Below are positions 9,000 to 17,483 of a stretch of 64,000 nucleotides of DNA, piece after piece. The translations under genes and the position numbers were made by a program. Numbering within the stretch: position 1 is the first letter of the stretch; every line of letters starts with the position of its first letter. Origin of the DNA: Paraburkholderia haematera. GTDB taxonomy: Bacteria > Pseudomonadota > Gammaproteobacteria > Burkholderiales > Burkholderiaceae. The notes under the pieces were generated by a model that saw only the letters and a list, made by a program, of their open reading frames with translations, was not told the origin of the DNA and did not search any database. The DNA is taken from positions 1 to 64,000 of the forward strand of contig NZ_CAJNBK010000008.1 of assembly GCF_905220975.1 (NCBI RefSeq). The letters run 5' to 3'.

Positions 9000-9039
9000 A
9001 GCGGCCCTGCTTTCACTTCGAAGTGAAAGCAGGGCCGCT
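9000..9039. repeat. 40-bp perfect palindrome
   Basis: A gapless inverted repeat with 20-bp arms, centred between 9019 and 9020 (core ACTTCGAAGT). Every pair matches. It lies between the convergent LysR and DUF4148 genes and has no T-run on either side, so it is not a classical intrinsic terminator, although its RNA would form a very stable hairpin. Confidence 0.9.
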
Positions 9040-9125
9040 CTACAACGATACGAACGATGCGAATCAGGCGGGCGCGAGACTTCGACTCACCAACTCACCA
9101 ACTCACGCCGCTACCTCGTTGCCTA

Positions 9126-9452
9126 TTAGTGACCGAAGTTCGCAACCGGAGCCGAATAGGAGCTCGGCGTCGTTTCGGTGCGGCTGCCTGCTTGCGAAGA
9201 ACCGTTCGTCGCCGTGCCATAACCGCTGGCTTGAGCGGCGCCGTTTTGTGCAGCCACACGCGCTTCGGCTGCCTGAATGTTTGACGGGTAGTCGTCGGCG
9301 TTCGAGATCGACGGGTTGTAGCCGGCCTTTTCCAGTTGCACAAGCTCAGCGCGCACCTGGGCGCGGGTCACCGGCTGGTTGGATTGAGCAAAAGCAGCGA
9401 GCGGCGCAGTGATGAGAGCAGCGATAGCAACAGCTTCGATCAGGGATTTCAT
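9126..9452 (-). CDS. DUF4148 domain secreted protein
   Basis: 108 aa with an N-terminal signal peptide (about residues 1-22, MKSLIEAVAIAALITAPLAA, cut near FAQS). The core VTRAQVRAELVQLEKAGYNP is the hallmark of DUF4148, a small periplasmic family very common in Burkholderiaceae with no assigned function. The tail is Ala/Gly/Ser/Thr-rich and low complexity. The start at 9452 has a strong GGAGG upstream; the longer frame to 9491 lacks one. Confidence 0.85.
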   Translation of the reverse strand: MKSLIEAVAIAALITAPLAAFAQSNQPVTRAQVRAELVQLEKAGYNPSISNADDYPSNIQAAEARVAAQNGAAQASGYGTATNGSSQAGSRTETTPSSYSAPVANFGH

Positions 9453-9600
9453 GACGACTACCTCCAGAGATTGTTTTTTGCCGTGCTGCAAACCTGTTTG
9501 TTTGCAGCCAGTGATGACAGTCTAGGAGTCAGGCGATATAGGGTAAACCCCTAATTAACGAATTCACTGTTGCTAGAAACGGCCCAATCGTCGTGAAAGT

Positions 9601-10641
9601 TTATTGGAAGCTCGGCGATGGAGCCAATGCCCGCGTTACCTCGCCCTCGCCTCCGCCCTCGTCCTCGCTCGACGACACCCCCGCATCGCCATTTCTGCCG
9701 CCCGTCACCTGCCGGTCGCTTCTCGGACTCACGCCGAACCGCGCGCGATACGTCCGCGAAAAATGCGAAGGCGACTCGAATCCGCAGGCGACGCAAATCG
9801 ACGTGATCGACATGTCGGTCTGTTGCAGCAACTCGCGCGCACGGGTGAGGCGCAGTTGCAGATAGAAATGCGTCGGCGTGTCCTTCAGCGACGCGCAGAA
9901 CAGCCGCTCCAGTTGCCGCCGCGTCACGCTGATTTCACTGGCGAGTTGGTCGGGTGTGAGCGGCTCTTCCATATGCTGCTCCATCGCGCCGATCACCTGA
10001 ATCAGCTTGCGGTTATGCACGCCGTACCGCGCCGCGATTTCCATACGCTGATGGTCCGAACGCTGCCGGATCCGGCTCACCACAAACTGTTCCGATACCG
10101 CCGAGGCCAACGCCGCGCCGTGCTTGCGGCCGATCAGGTCGAGCATCATGTCGATCGACGCCGTGCCGCCCGCACACGTGATGCGTCGCGCGCCGATTTC
10201 GAATAGTTCCTGGCTTGCGTTCAGCGAGCCATAGCGCTCGCGAAACGCCGACAATGCTTCCCAATGGACAGTCACGCTATCCGACGCGCTGAGGAGCCCG
10301 GCTTCCGCGAGGATGAAGCTGCCCGTATCGATGCCGCCGAGCGTCGCGCCGGCGCGCTCGAGCCGCTTCAGGCAGTCGCCGAGCACGCGCGTATAGCAGG
10401 CGAGCGGCTCGAAGCCCGCGACGACGAACACAGTCTGCGCCTCACGGACATCGGCGATGGCTGCCTCCGCGTTGATCGAAATGCCGTTGCTCGCCGCGAC
10501 CGGCGCGCCGTCGAGACTGAGAATGCGCCAACGGTAGAGGTCGCCGCGAAAGCGGTTCGCCACGCGCAACGGCTCGACCGCCGACATGAAGCCGATCGCC
10601 GAAAAGCCCGGCAGCAGCAGGAACGACATATCTTCGGGCAT
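9601..10641 (-). CDS. cdhR: GlxA-type AraC regulator (CdhR-like)
   Basis: 346 aa. The N-terminal DJ-1/PfpI-like domain (about 1-190) opens with MSFLLLPGFSAIGFMSAVEP and lacks a typical catalytic Cys nucleophile context. The C-terminal AraC helix-turn-helix pair covers about 215-320, with ITSICVACGFESPSHFSRTY in the second helix-turn-helix. It is divergent from caiX-cdhCAB, matching the arrangement of CdhR with the carnitine genes of Pseudomonas aeruginosa, where it activates carnitine dehydrogenase expression. ATG at 10641 or at 10629 is possible; no strong ribosome site separates them. The C-terminus is low-complexity and acidic. Confidence 0.78.
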   Translation of the reverse strand: MPEDMSFLLLPGFSAIGFMSAVEPLRVANRFRGDLYRWRILSLDGAPVAASNGISINAEAAIADVREAQTVFVVAGFEPLACYTRVLGDCLKRLERAGATLGGIDTGSFILAEAGLLSASDSVTVHWEALSAFRERYGSLNASQELFEIGARRITCAGGTASIDMMLDLIGRKHGAALASAVSEQFVVSRIRQRSDHQRMEIAARYGVHNRKLIQVIGAMEQHMEEPLTPDQLASEISVTRRQLERLFCASLKDTPTHFYLQLRLTRARELLQQTDMSITSICVACGFESPSHFSRTYRARFGVSPRSDRQVTGGRNGDAGVSSSEDEGGGEGEVTRALAPSPSFQ

Positions 10642-10992
10642 CTGGCACTGACTCGATCAGGAACACAAACCGCAAGCGGACGCGGGATTCCGGGCGAGCG
10701 TAGCAAGCAGCGCGCAAGCCGGCAAGGCGCACCAAAATTCGCCGCGCATATCAATGCTGCACTGCAATGCGAACGATGCTGGTTTTCCCTCGTTGTCGCG
10801 TGGAAGCAAGAACGGGTCGCTGACGGTCGCTTTGGAAGGAATATGGGGCATTAACGTTGCGTCATTCGTTACGTCATTCGTGCAGTTCAGGCATCACTCA
10901 AGCCGTATCGCGCATGTCCGGGAACCGCTCTGCCAGTTCAGCCGCGGCCCGGTTCAAAACACGCTGTTCAACGTGTCCGAAGGGGGAACGTC
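10642..10992. promoter_or_regulatory. Divergent cdhR/caiX control region
   Basis: 351 bp without a gene. It holds a 10-bp direct repeat (CGTCATTCGT at 10860-10869 and 10872-10881, 12-bp period), a plausible site for the AraC-type regulator, and the GGGGG ribosome site of caiX near 10982. No clear sigma-70 hexamers were identified. Confidence 0.5.
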
Positions 10993-11946
10993 ATGAAGTT
11001 ACGCGTCAAATCCTTGTTTGCCCACCTTGCCTGTCTGACGGCCGTCGTGGCTGCATCGCCGGTGTTTGCACAGGATCCCGCCGCCTGCCGCGCGGTGCAT
11101 TTTGCCGACATTGGCTGGACAGACATCACCTCGACCACGGCGCTCGCCTCGACCGTATTCGAGGGACTCGGCTATCAGCCGGTGACGACCGTGGCCTCGG
11201 TGCCGATTTCGTTCGCCGGCCTGAAGAGCAAACAACTCGACGTGTCGCTTGGTTACTGGTGGCCCGTGCAAGAGAAGGCGATTGCACCGTTCGTCGATTC
11301 GAAATCGATCCAGGTGCTGCAACCGCCTAACCTGACCGGTGCCAAAGCGACCTTCGCCGTGCCGGGTTACGAATATGACGCAGGCCTCAAGACATTCGCC
11401 GACATCGCCAAACATCGCGATGAGCTCGACGGCAAGATCTATGGCATCGAACCGGGCAGCAGCGCGAATGCGGCGATTCAGAAAATGATCGCCAACAATC
11501 AGTTTGGCCTCGGCGGTTTCAAGCTGATCGAATCGAGTGAAGCGGGCATGCTGGTTTCGGTGGATCGCGCCATTCGCGCGAAAAAATGGGTGGTATTTCT
11601 CGGCTGGGAACCGCATCCGATGAATATCCAGATCGATATGAAATACCTCACCGGCAGCGAGGGCGTATTCGGCCCGAACGACGGCGAGGCACGCGTTTAT
11701 ACGCTGACGTCCCCCGATTTTCTGACGCGTTGCCCGAACGCGGGCAAGCTCGTGAGCAATCTGCGCTTCTCGACGCAACTGGAGAACGTGGTGATGCAAT
11801 CGGTGATGAACAAGGAGAAGCCCGCCGATGCCGCCAAAGCGTATCTGAAGAAAAACCCGCAAGTACTGGATGCGTGGCTCGCAGGCGTGAAAACCTATGA
11901 CGGTAAGGACGGCTTGCCCGCGGTGAAAGCCTATCTTGGGCTTTGA
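10993..11946 (+). CDS. caiX: Carnitine-binding periplasmic protein of a betaine-type ABC importer
   Basis: 317 aa with a signal peptide (about 1-26, cut after VFAQ). It belongs to the OpuAC/ProX-like quaternary amine binding family. Aromatic residues that would form the cation-pi cage include GYWWPVQ and FLGWEPHPMN. CaiX is the carnitine-specific partner of the choline ABC transporter in Pseudomonas and is the first gene of the carnitine operon there, as here. The permease and ATPase subunits are not in the window and must be supplied from elsewhere. Start at 10993 with AGGGGG upstream. Confidence 0.82.
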   Translation: MKLRVKSLFAHLACLTAVVAASPVFAQDPAACRAVHFADIGWTDITSTTALASTVFEGLGYQPVTTVASVPISFAGLKSKQLDVSLGYWWPVQEKAIAPFVDSKSIQVLQPPNLTGAKATFAVPGYEYDAGLKTFADIAKHRDELDGKIYGIEPGSSANAAIQKMIANNQFGLGGFKLIESSEAGMLVSVDRAIRAKKWVVFLGWEPHPMNIQIDMKYLTGSEGVFGPNDGEARVYTLTSPDFLTRCPNAGKLVSNLRFSTQLENVVMQSVMNKEKPADAAKAYLKKNPQVLDAWLAGVKTYDGKDGLPAVKAYLGL

Positions 11947-12018
11947 TGCGGTTGACCTAAACGCGGTCCGCTTTGCATCCATTCAGTTGCGCATTTCAAT
12001 CCACAGGAACTAGCACGC

Positions 12019-12948
12019 ATGAATCATGAAGTCATCGTGACCTGCGCGGTCACCGGCGCGGGCGATACGGTCGGCAGGCATCCGGCCATTCCCGTCACGC
12101 CCAAGCAGATCGCCGAAGCCGCTATCGAAGCCGCGAAAGCCGGCGCCACCGTGGCGCATTGCCATGTACGCGACCCGAAGACCGGCCGAGGCAGCCGCGA
12201 TCCGCAGTTGTATCGCGAGGTCGTCGACCGGATCCGCTCCTCAGGCACCGACGTCATCATCAATCTGACGGCGGGCATGGGCGGCGATCTCGAGATCGGC
12301 GCCGGCGAAGACCCGATGCGCTTCGGCGCGGGAACGGACCTCGTCGGCGGTTTGACGCGGCTCGCGCACGTCGAGGAACTGCTGCCGGAAATCTGCACGC
12401 TCGATTGCGGCACGCTCAATTTCGGCGACGGCGACTACATCTATGTGTCGACGCCCGCGCAATTGCGCGCCGGCGCGCAGCGTATCCAGGAACTCGGCGT
12501 GAAGCCGGAACTGGAGATCTTCGATACCGGCCATCTATGGTTCGCGAAGCAATTGCTCGCGGAAGGCCTGCTCGACGCACCACCGCTGTTTCAGATCTGC
12601 CTCGGCATTCCATGGGGTGCGCCGGCCGATACCACGACGATGAAAGCGATGGCCGACAACTTGCCGCCCGGCGCGCAATGGGCCGGATTCGGCATCGGCC
12701 GCATGCAGATGCCGATGGTCGCGCAGGCGATGCTGCTCGGCGGCCACGTGCGTGTCGGCCTCGAAGACAACATCTGGCTCGACAAAGGTGTGCATGCAAC
12801 GAACGGCACGCTGGTGCAACGCGCGGTCGAGATCATCGAACGGCTCGGCGGGCGGGCGCTGACGCCCGCCGAAGGTCGCCGCAAACTCGGTTTGCCCGCG
12901 CGTGGCGAGCGGCAGTTAGAGCGGCGCGCGGCTGGACAGTACGCTTAA
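12019..12948 (+). CDS. cdhC: 3-dehydrocarnitine cleavage enzyme (BKACE/DUF849)
   Basis: 309 aa beta-keto acid cleavage enzyme. The Zn-binding motif AHCHVRDP (His47, His49) and a late Glu in RVGLEDNIW match the metal ligands known for Kce-type enzymes. In this family CdhC condenses 3-dehydrocarnitine with acetyl-CoA to give betainyl-CoA and acetoacetate. It lies between the binding protein and carnitine dehydrogenase genes, as in Pseudomonas. Substrate specificity is assigned from that context. Confidence 0.85.
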   Translation: MNHEVIVTCAVTGAGDTVGRHPAIPVTPKQIAEAAIEAAKAGATVAHCHVRDPKTGRGSRDPQLYREVVDRIRSSGTDVIINLTAGMGGDLEIGAGEDPMRFGAGTDLVGGLTRLAHVEELLPEICTLDCGTLNFGDGDYIYVSTPAQLRAGAQRIQELGVKPELEIFDTGHLWFAKQLLAEGLLDAPPLFQICLGIPWGAPADTTTMKAMADNLPPGAQWAGFGIGRMQMPMVAQAMLLGGHVRVGLEDNIWLDKGVHATNGTLVQRAVEIIERLGGRALTPAEGRRKLGLPARGERQLERRAAGQYA

Positions 12949-13025
12949 CTATTTGGTGTATCCGATGCGCTTGATAACGCGCGCTTCGGAACCTGAGAAC
13001 TCATCGGCAAAAGGAAACATCAGCA

Positions 13026-13991
13026 ATGGCAGTGATCGTCGATATCAAAACATTTGCGGCAATCGGCGTGGGCGTGATCGGCAGCGGCTGGATAGCGCGC
13101 GCGCTCGCGCATGGGCTCGACGTCGTCGCGTGGGACCCCGCTCCCGGCGCGGAAAAACAGTTGCGCGAGAACATCGCGAATGCGTGGCCGGCTTTGGAGC
13201 GCGTCGGTCTCGCCGAGGGCGCCTCTCCCGACAGATTACGTTTCGTCGATACGATCGAAGCCTGTGTCGAACACGCGGATTTCATTCAGGAGAGCGCGCC
13301 CGAACGCGAAGAATTGAAGCTCGCCTTGCATGAACAGATCAGTCGTGCGGCGAAAGCGGATGCGATCATCGCTTCGTCCACTTCCGGCCTGCTGCCGAGC
13401 GATTTCTACGCACGGGCGGTGAATCCGCAGCGTTGCATCGTCGGGCATCCGTTCAATCCGGTGTATCTGCTGCCGCTCGTCGAAGTGCTCGGCGGTGAAC
13501 GCACCGCACCGGCAACCATCGACGCCGCGATGCAGATTTATCGTTCGCTGTCGATGCGACCGCTTCTCGTGCGCAAGGAAGTACCCGGTTTTATCGCCGA
13601 CCGATTGCTCGAAGCGTTGTGGCGCGAGGCGCTGCATCTGGTCAACGAAGGCGTGGCAACCACGGGCGAAATCGACGACGCCATCCGCTTTGGCGCCGGC
13701 ATCCGCTGGTCGTTCATGGGCACGTTCCTGACGTACACGCTGGCGGGCGGCGATGCGGGAATGCGGCACTTCATGCAACAGTTTGGACCGGCTTTGGAGC
13801 TGCCGTGGACTAAACTGGTAGCACCGCAGCTTACTGACGAACTGATCGATCGCGTGGTGGACGGAACGTCTGAACAGGTCGGACCGCGCTCGATCAAACA
13901 GCTTGAACGCTATCGGGACGATTGCATTACGAGTGTGCTGGCGGCGATTGGAGAAGCCAAGGCGCGGCACGGCCTGCTTCCCACTGAGTGA
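13026..13991 (+). CDS. cdhA: L-carnitine dehydrogenase
   Basis: 321 aa member of the 3-hydroxyacyl-CoA dehydrogenase superfamily. The Rossmann motif GVGVIGSGW lies near residues 15-23, and a catalytic His-containing stretch GHPFNPVYLLPLVEV follows the SSTSGLLP motif. It oxidises L-carnitine to 3-dehydrocarnitine with NAD+. Length and position after cdhC fit CdhA; Pseudomonas shows the same order. It starts 77 bp after cdhC. Confidence 0.87.
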   Translation: MAVIVDIKTFAAIGVGVIGSGWIARALAHGLDVVAWDPAPGAEKQLRENIANAWPALERVGLAEGASPDRLRFVDTIEACVEHADFIQESAPEREELKLALHEQISRAAKADAIIASSTSGLLPSDFYARAVNPQRCIVGHPFNPVYLLPLVEVLGGERTAPATIDAAMQIYRSLSMRPLLVRKEVPGFIADRLLEALWREALHLVNEGVATTGEIDDAIRFGAGIRWSFMGTFLTYTLAGGDAGMRHFMQQFGPALELPWTKLVAPQLTDELIDRVVDGTSEQVGPRSIKQLERYRDDCITSVLAAIGEAKARHGLLPTE

Positions 13992-14089
13992 GTGATGCGG
14001 CTACGTGCCGACAGACGCACTGCGGCGTGAGTCCAGTGCGTCCCCGCAGCGGCCGGTGCGGCCCAAACTGACCAAGGAGACAATTGCAT

Positions 14090-14590
14090 ATGCCGGACCC
14101 CGCTTCGCTGCCCTGCTATCGCGATACCGTGCGTGCCGAGTGGGTCGACTACAACGGCCACTTGCGCGACGCGTTCTACATGCTGATTTTTAGCTTTGCG
14201 ACCGACGCGTTGATTGACGAAATCGGGTTGCCTGATCCGGTGCGCAAAGAACGTGGCCGCTCGATCTATACGCTCGAAGCGCATATCAACTACCTGCATG
14301 AAATCAAGGAAGGCGCTTCGGTTCGCGTCGATATGCGCGTGCTTGGGCATGACGCGAAGCGGCTGCATCTTTACCTCGAGATGTTTGCCGATGATGGCGT
14401 CGAACCGGTTGCAGCGGGCGAACAGATGCTGCTGCACGTCGATACCAGCGGCCCGCGCGCTGTTGCCTTCGATCTCGATGTCGCGACGCGCGTTCGAGCA
14501 TTGGCGGACGCGCATGCCGTGTTGCCGGCGGCCGGCTTCGCGGGCCGCGTGATCGGATTGCCGCGCAAGGCGCCGCGTAGTGAAGGTTAA
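14090..14590 (+). CDS. cdhB: Betainyl-CoA thioesterase (hotdog fold)
   Basis: 166 aa single-hotdog thioesterase. VRAEWVDYNGHLRDAFYM contains the 4-hydroxybenzoyl-CoA thioesterase-like catalytic Asp motif (V-D-Y-N-G-H). In the carnitine pathway it releases glycine betaine from betainyl-CoA. The ATG at 14090 is set by AAGGAGA at 14074-14080; an upstream in-frame TTG at 14084 is less likely. The downstream hydrolase starts only 10 bp after its stop. Confidence 0.85.
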   Translation: MPDPASLPCYRDTVRAEWVDYNGHLRDAFYMLIFSFATDALIDEIGLPDPVRKERGRSIYTLEAHINYLHEIKEGASVRVDMRVLGHDAKRLHLYLEMFADDGVEPVAAGEQMLLHVDTSGPRAVAFDLDVATRVRALADAHAVLPAAGFAGRVIGLPRKAPRSEG

Positions 14591-14600
14591 GGGAGCGAGC

Positions 14601-15548
14601 ATGCTTGAACCGGAGATCGCCGCATTCATCGAACGGACCGCTGCCATCTATGCGGGGCATTCGACTGCATTGCCGCCGAGCGAGCAGCGCGCGATTTACG
14701 AGCGCTATGCAGCTGCACTTACGCCGCCTTTACCGCCCGATGTGATAACCGAAGACGCTGTATTCGGGGCAAGCGCCGGGCATCCGATCAAGTTGCGGTT
14801 GTATCGGAATCGTAGAAAGCCAAACGGGACAACCGGTGGCGCCGTCCTGTACTTTCATGGTGGCGGATTCGTACTCGGCTCATTAGAGAGCCATCAGATC
14901 GTGACGGCGCGTATTGCCGCGGATACCGGCCTCGATGTGATTGCGGTCGATTACCGGCTTGCGCCTGAACACCGCGCGCCGGCCGCTCATGACGATTGTC
15001 TGGAGGTCACGCTCGCGGCATTGGAAGGCCGGCTGCCGTTTGATCGGCTAGCGGACAACGCGTTGCAATTGGCGGGCGACAGTGCCGGCGCCAATCTCGC
15101 TGCCAGCGTTGCGATGCGGTTGCGCGACGACGGCGTTCAGGGCGTACACGGACTTGTGCTGGTTTATCCGATGCTCGGTACCGAGCCACAAATGCCCGCG
15201 CGCGAAAGCGAAGCGCACGCGCCAATGCTGACGCTTGCCGATGTCCTTGCGTTTCGCGATCTGTATTGGGGCAAACGCGAGGACGAAGACGCGCGCTATC
15301 CTGCGTGGACGATTCCGCTCGAGGCTACGCGCTTCGACGGACTCCCGCCCACACTTGCCATCGGTGTTGAACACGATCCGCTACGGGACGACGCGAGAGT
15401 GTTTGCCGAACGCGTCAATGCGGCCGGCGGACAAGCCCGGTTGTGGATTGGAACCGGGCTCGTGCATGGGTGCTGGCGTGCGCTCGAATCGAGTCCCGGT
15501 GTAAAGGCCTTGCATCGCACGGTCTGCGGGTTTCTAGACGCGAACTGA
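14601..15548 (+). CDS. Alpha/beta hydrolase, HSL family (HocS-like acylcarnitine esterase candidate)
   Basis: 315 aa. HGGG (86-89) is the oxyanion motif of the hormone-sensitive lipase family, GDSAG carries the nucleophile Ser161, and EHDPLRDD and GLVHG supply the likely Asp and His. No signal peptide, so cytoplasmic. It is the last gene of the carnitine operon. In Pseudomonas the corresponding last gene, hocS, hydrolyses short-chain O-acylcarnitines, so this may feed carnitine from acylcarnitines; the assignment rests on synteny. The ATG at 14601 follows GGGAG; the GTG at 14580 lies inside cdhB. Confidence 0.75.
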   Translation: MLEPEIAAFIERTAAIYAGHSTALPPSEQRAIYERYAAALTPPLPPDVITEDAVFGASAGHPIKLRLYRNRRKPNGTTGGAVLYFHGGGFVLGSLESHQIVTARIAADTGLDVIAVDYRLAPEHRAPAAHDDCLEVTLAALEGRLPFDRLADNALQLAGDSAGANLAASVAMRLRDDGVQGVHGLVLVYPMLGTEPQMPARESEAHAPMLTLADVLAFRDLYWGKREDEDARYPAWTIPLEATRFDGLPPTLAIGVEHDPLRDDARVFAERVNAAGGQARLWIGTGLVHGCWRALESSPGVKALHRTVCGFLDAN

Positions 15549-15557
15549 ATTCACGTC

Positions 15558-16400
15558 TCACGTCTGCGCCGCGCCCCCACTTCGCTTGAACGAACTCGCA
15601 AAAAAGAGCACCTGGTATTGCACGGCATTCGCCCAATACTTCCACGTATGCCCGCCAGGACGCTCCGCATAATCGTGCGGCACGCCCAACTCGACAAGCC
15701 GGGCATGCAGCATCCGGTTCGACTGAACGAGCGAGTCATTCACCCCACAGTCGATCGTCAGCGCAATATGCGCGCTTGCCAGACTACGGGCGTTTTCAAC
15801 AATCGCCTCGTTGTTCCAGAAGTCTGCGTGACGAGTCGGATCTCCGAACACCTGATCGATTCCCGGCTCATCCTCGCACCCGCGCGGATCGACTGCTCCG
15901 CTAATACTTCCCGCGGCGCCGAATTCGTCCGGCCGGTCCAGCGCGATATGCAACGCTCCGAACCCGCCCATACTCAAGCCGGTAATCGCACGCGCCTGGC
16001 GCGTCGCAATGGTGCGGAAATGCGTGTCGATATAGCCGACAACTTCTGTACCGACATAGGTTTCATAACGACTGTGCGAATCGACAGGGCTATCGATATA
16101 CCAGCTCTCATGCCCACCGTCCGGCATGACGAGGATCACGTGATAGCGATCGGCGAGTTTGCCGATAGGTGAATTCGCGGTCCAGTCGGTGTAGTCGCCG
16201 CCTGAGCCGTGAAGCAAGTAGACGACGGGGTACCGATCGGCTGCTTTGCCGTGCGCATATTGATCAGGCAGCACCACAGTCGCCCCAAGCGACTTATGCA
16301 TGGCCGCGCTGGGAATGGTGACGACCCTGGACTGAAACGCCCAGACCGGGTTCGTGAACAACAACGTCAGAATGAGCCAGAACGCACGATGCATTTTCAT
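15558..16400 (-). CDS. Secreted esterase D/FrmB-type alpha/beta hydrolase
   Basis: 280 aa with a signal peptide (MKMHRAFWLILTLLFTNPVW, cut near AFQ). Motifs: YLLHGSGGDYTDW (oxyanion region), GLSMGGFGALH (nucleophile elbow) and GGHTWKYW (catalytic His). This is the putative esterase / antigen 85 / tributyrin esterase family acting on small acyl esters, here in the periplasm or outside the cell. The start at 16400 follows GGGGAGAG. It is convergent with the carnitine operon with only nine bases between stops, so it is a separate unit. Confidence 0.8.
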   Translation of the reverse strand: MKMHRAFWLILTLLFTNPVWAFQSRVVTIPSAAMHKSLGATVVLPDQYAHGKAADRYPVVYLLHGSGGDYTDWTANSPIGKLADRYHVILVMPDGGHESWYIDSPVDSHSRYETYVGTEVVGYIDTHFRTIATRQARAITGLSMGGFGALHIALDRPDEFGAAGSISGAVDPRGCEDEPGIDQVFGDPTRHADFWNNEAIVENARSLASAHIALTIDCGVNDSLVQSNRMLHARLVELGVPHDYAERPGGHTWKYWANAVQYQVLFFASSFKRSGGAAQT

Positions 16401-16621
16401 GGTTTGTCGCTCTCCCCTTTCTATGTGCCCGAAGGACACTGTCTGGCATCTGGCGGCAAAATTCTGACAACGACTCTAACAACGGCGACTTACAACCAAA
16501 TTTCAACGAAGCATACGGTCCCGTCAGCTTGGCGCCGCTCCGCAGGGAGCCTGGAGCGGCCCAAACCGAACGTCGGTTCAACGGATATGCCCGGCATGCG
16601 AATGCAGGGAAGGCGATGCGT

Positions 16622-17398
16622 CTATTCAATATGTGCTGAAAAGCCGATCCGATCGGGCACAACCTCAGGCCGCAAGGTGAGCGCCGGGATGTCATACGCT
16701 CCAGCGTTCTGCCGGCGAAACGGGATCGGCGCAGTCGTCCACAGATCGTCGAGACGTTGTCCGAGCGTGTCGCAAACCTCCGAGTACCGTGCTTCGTCGA
16801 CCCGGCTGGTCCGATGAATAACGAACGGTGGCAGCACGTCGAAACCGGGGTAATACAGAACGCCATGCTGAATCGGGAACAACACGTCGTCGATCGGGCC
16901 GTTGATACCGCGCGGGCCGTAATGAGACGCCCATCCCCCTGTTGTCACGATCAGCATTGCCCGCTTGCCTGCCATCGTGCCTTCCCCGTAACGGTCACCC
17001 CAACGCGCGTCGGAGTGCTCGCCTACGCCATACGCGAACCCATAGGCATAGACGCGCTCCACCCAGCCCTTCAGGATCGCCGGCATCGAGAACCACCACA
17101 GCGGAAACTGCAGAATCACGGCATCCGCCCACTTCAGCTTCTCCTGTTCAAGCGCGATGTCCGGACTTTGCCGACCGTCCGTGAAAGCACGCTTCGAGTC
17201 GAGAGAGGGGTCGAAACGCGCGCCGGCTTGCCTGTCCAGGTTGTCGTTTGCGTCGAGCGATGCTTTCCAGTTCATTGCGTACAGATCGGATACCTGCACG
17301 ACGTGCCCGGCGTCTTGAAGACGCTTTACCGAAAAGTTCTTGAGAGACCCGTTCAACGACCGGGGTTCCGGGTGTGCATAGACGAGAAGAACATTCAT
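16622..17398 (-). CDS. NAD(P)H:quinone oxidoreductase, flavodoxin-like fold
   Basis: 258 aa FMN/FAD-dependent reductase of the MdaB/NQO1-like family. The N-terminus MNVLLVYAHPEPRSLNGS is the flavin phosphate-binding loop; FPLWWFSMPAILKGWVERV and TTGGW are further family motifs. It reduces quinones or electrophiles in the cytoplasm. The start at 17398 has GGAGG upstream, and the long N-terminal extension in frame overlaps the divergent LysR gene and was rejected. It diverges from that LysR gene over 85 bp. Confidence 0.85.
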   Translation of the reverse strand: MNVLLVYAHPEPRSLNGSLKNFSVKRLQDAGHVVQVSDLYAMNWKASLDANDNLDRQAGARFDPSLDSKRAFTDGRQSPDIALEQEKLKWADAVILQFPLWWFSMPAILKGWVERVYAYGFAYGVGEHSDARWGDRYGEGTMAGKRAMLIVTTGGWASHYGPRGINGPIDDVLFPIQHGVLYYPGFDVLPPFVIHRTSRVDEARYSEVCDTLGQRLDDLWTTAPIPFRRQNAGAYDIPALTLRPEVVPDRIGFSAHIE

Positions 17399-17446
17399 GA
17401 CCTGACCTCCATTGCGAGAAAGAAACACAATAGGTTTCCATCCGGT

Positions 17447-17470
17447 ATATTGGAAATGAATTGCCAATAT
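17447..17470. promoter_or_regulatory. LysR operator candidate upstream of quinone reductase
   Basis: Inverted repeat ATATTGG, 10-base spacer, CCAATAT in the divergent region; a second overlapping one (TTTCCA at 17435-17440, TGGAAA at 17451-17456) has the same spacer length. Fits LysR-type dyads. Confidence 0.45.
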
Positions 17471-17483
17471 GTCAGGTATAGCC

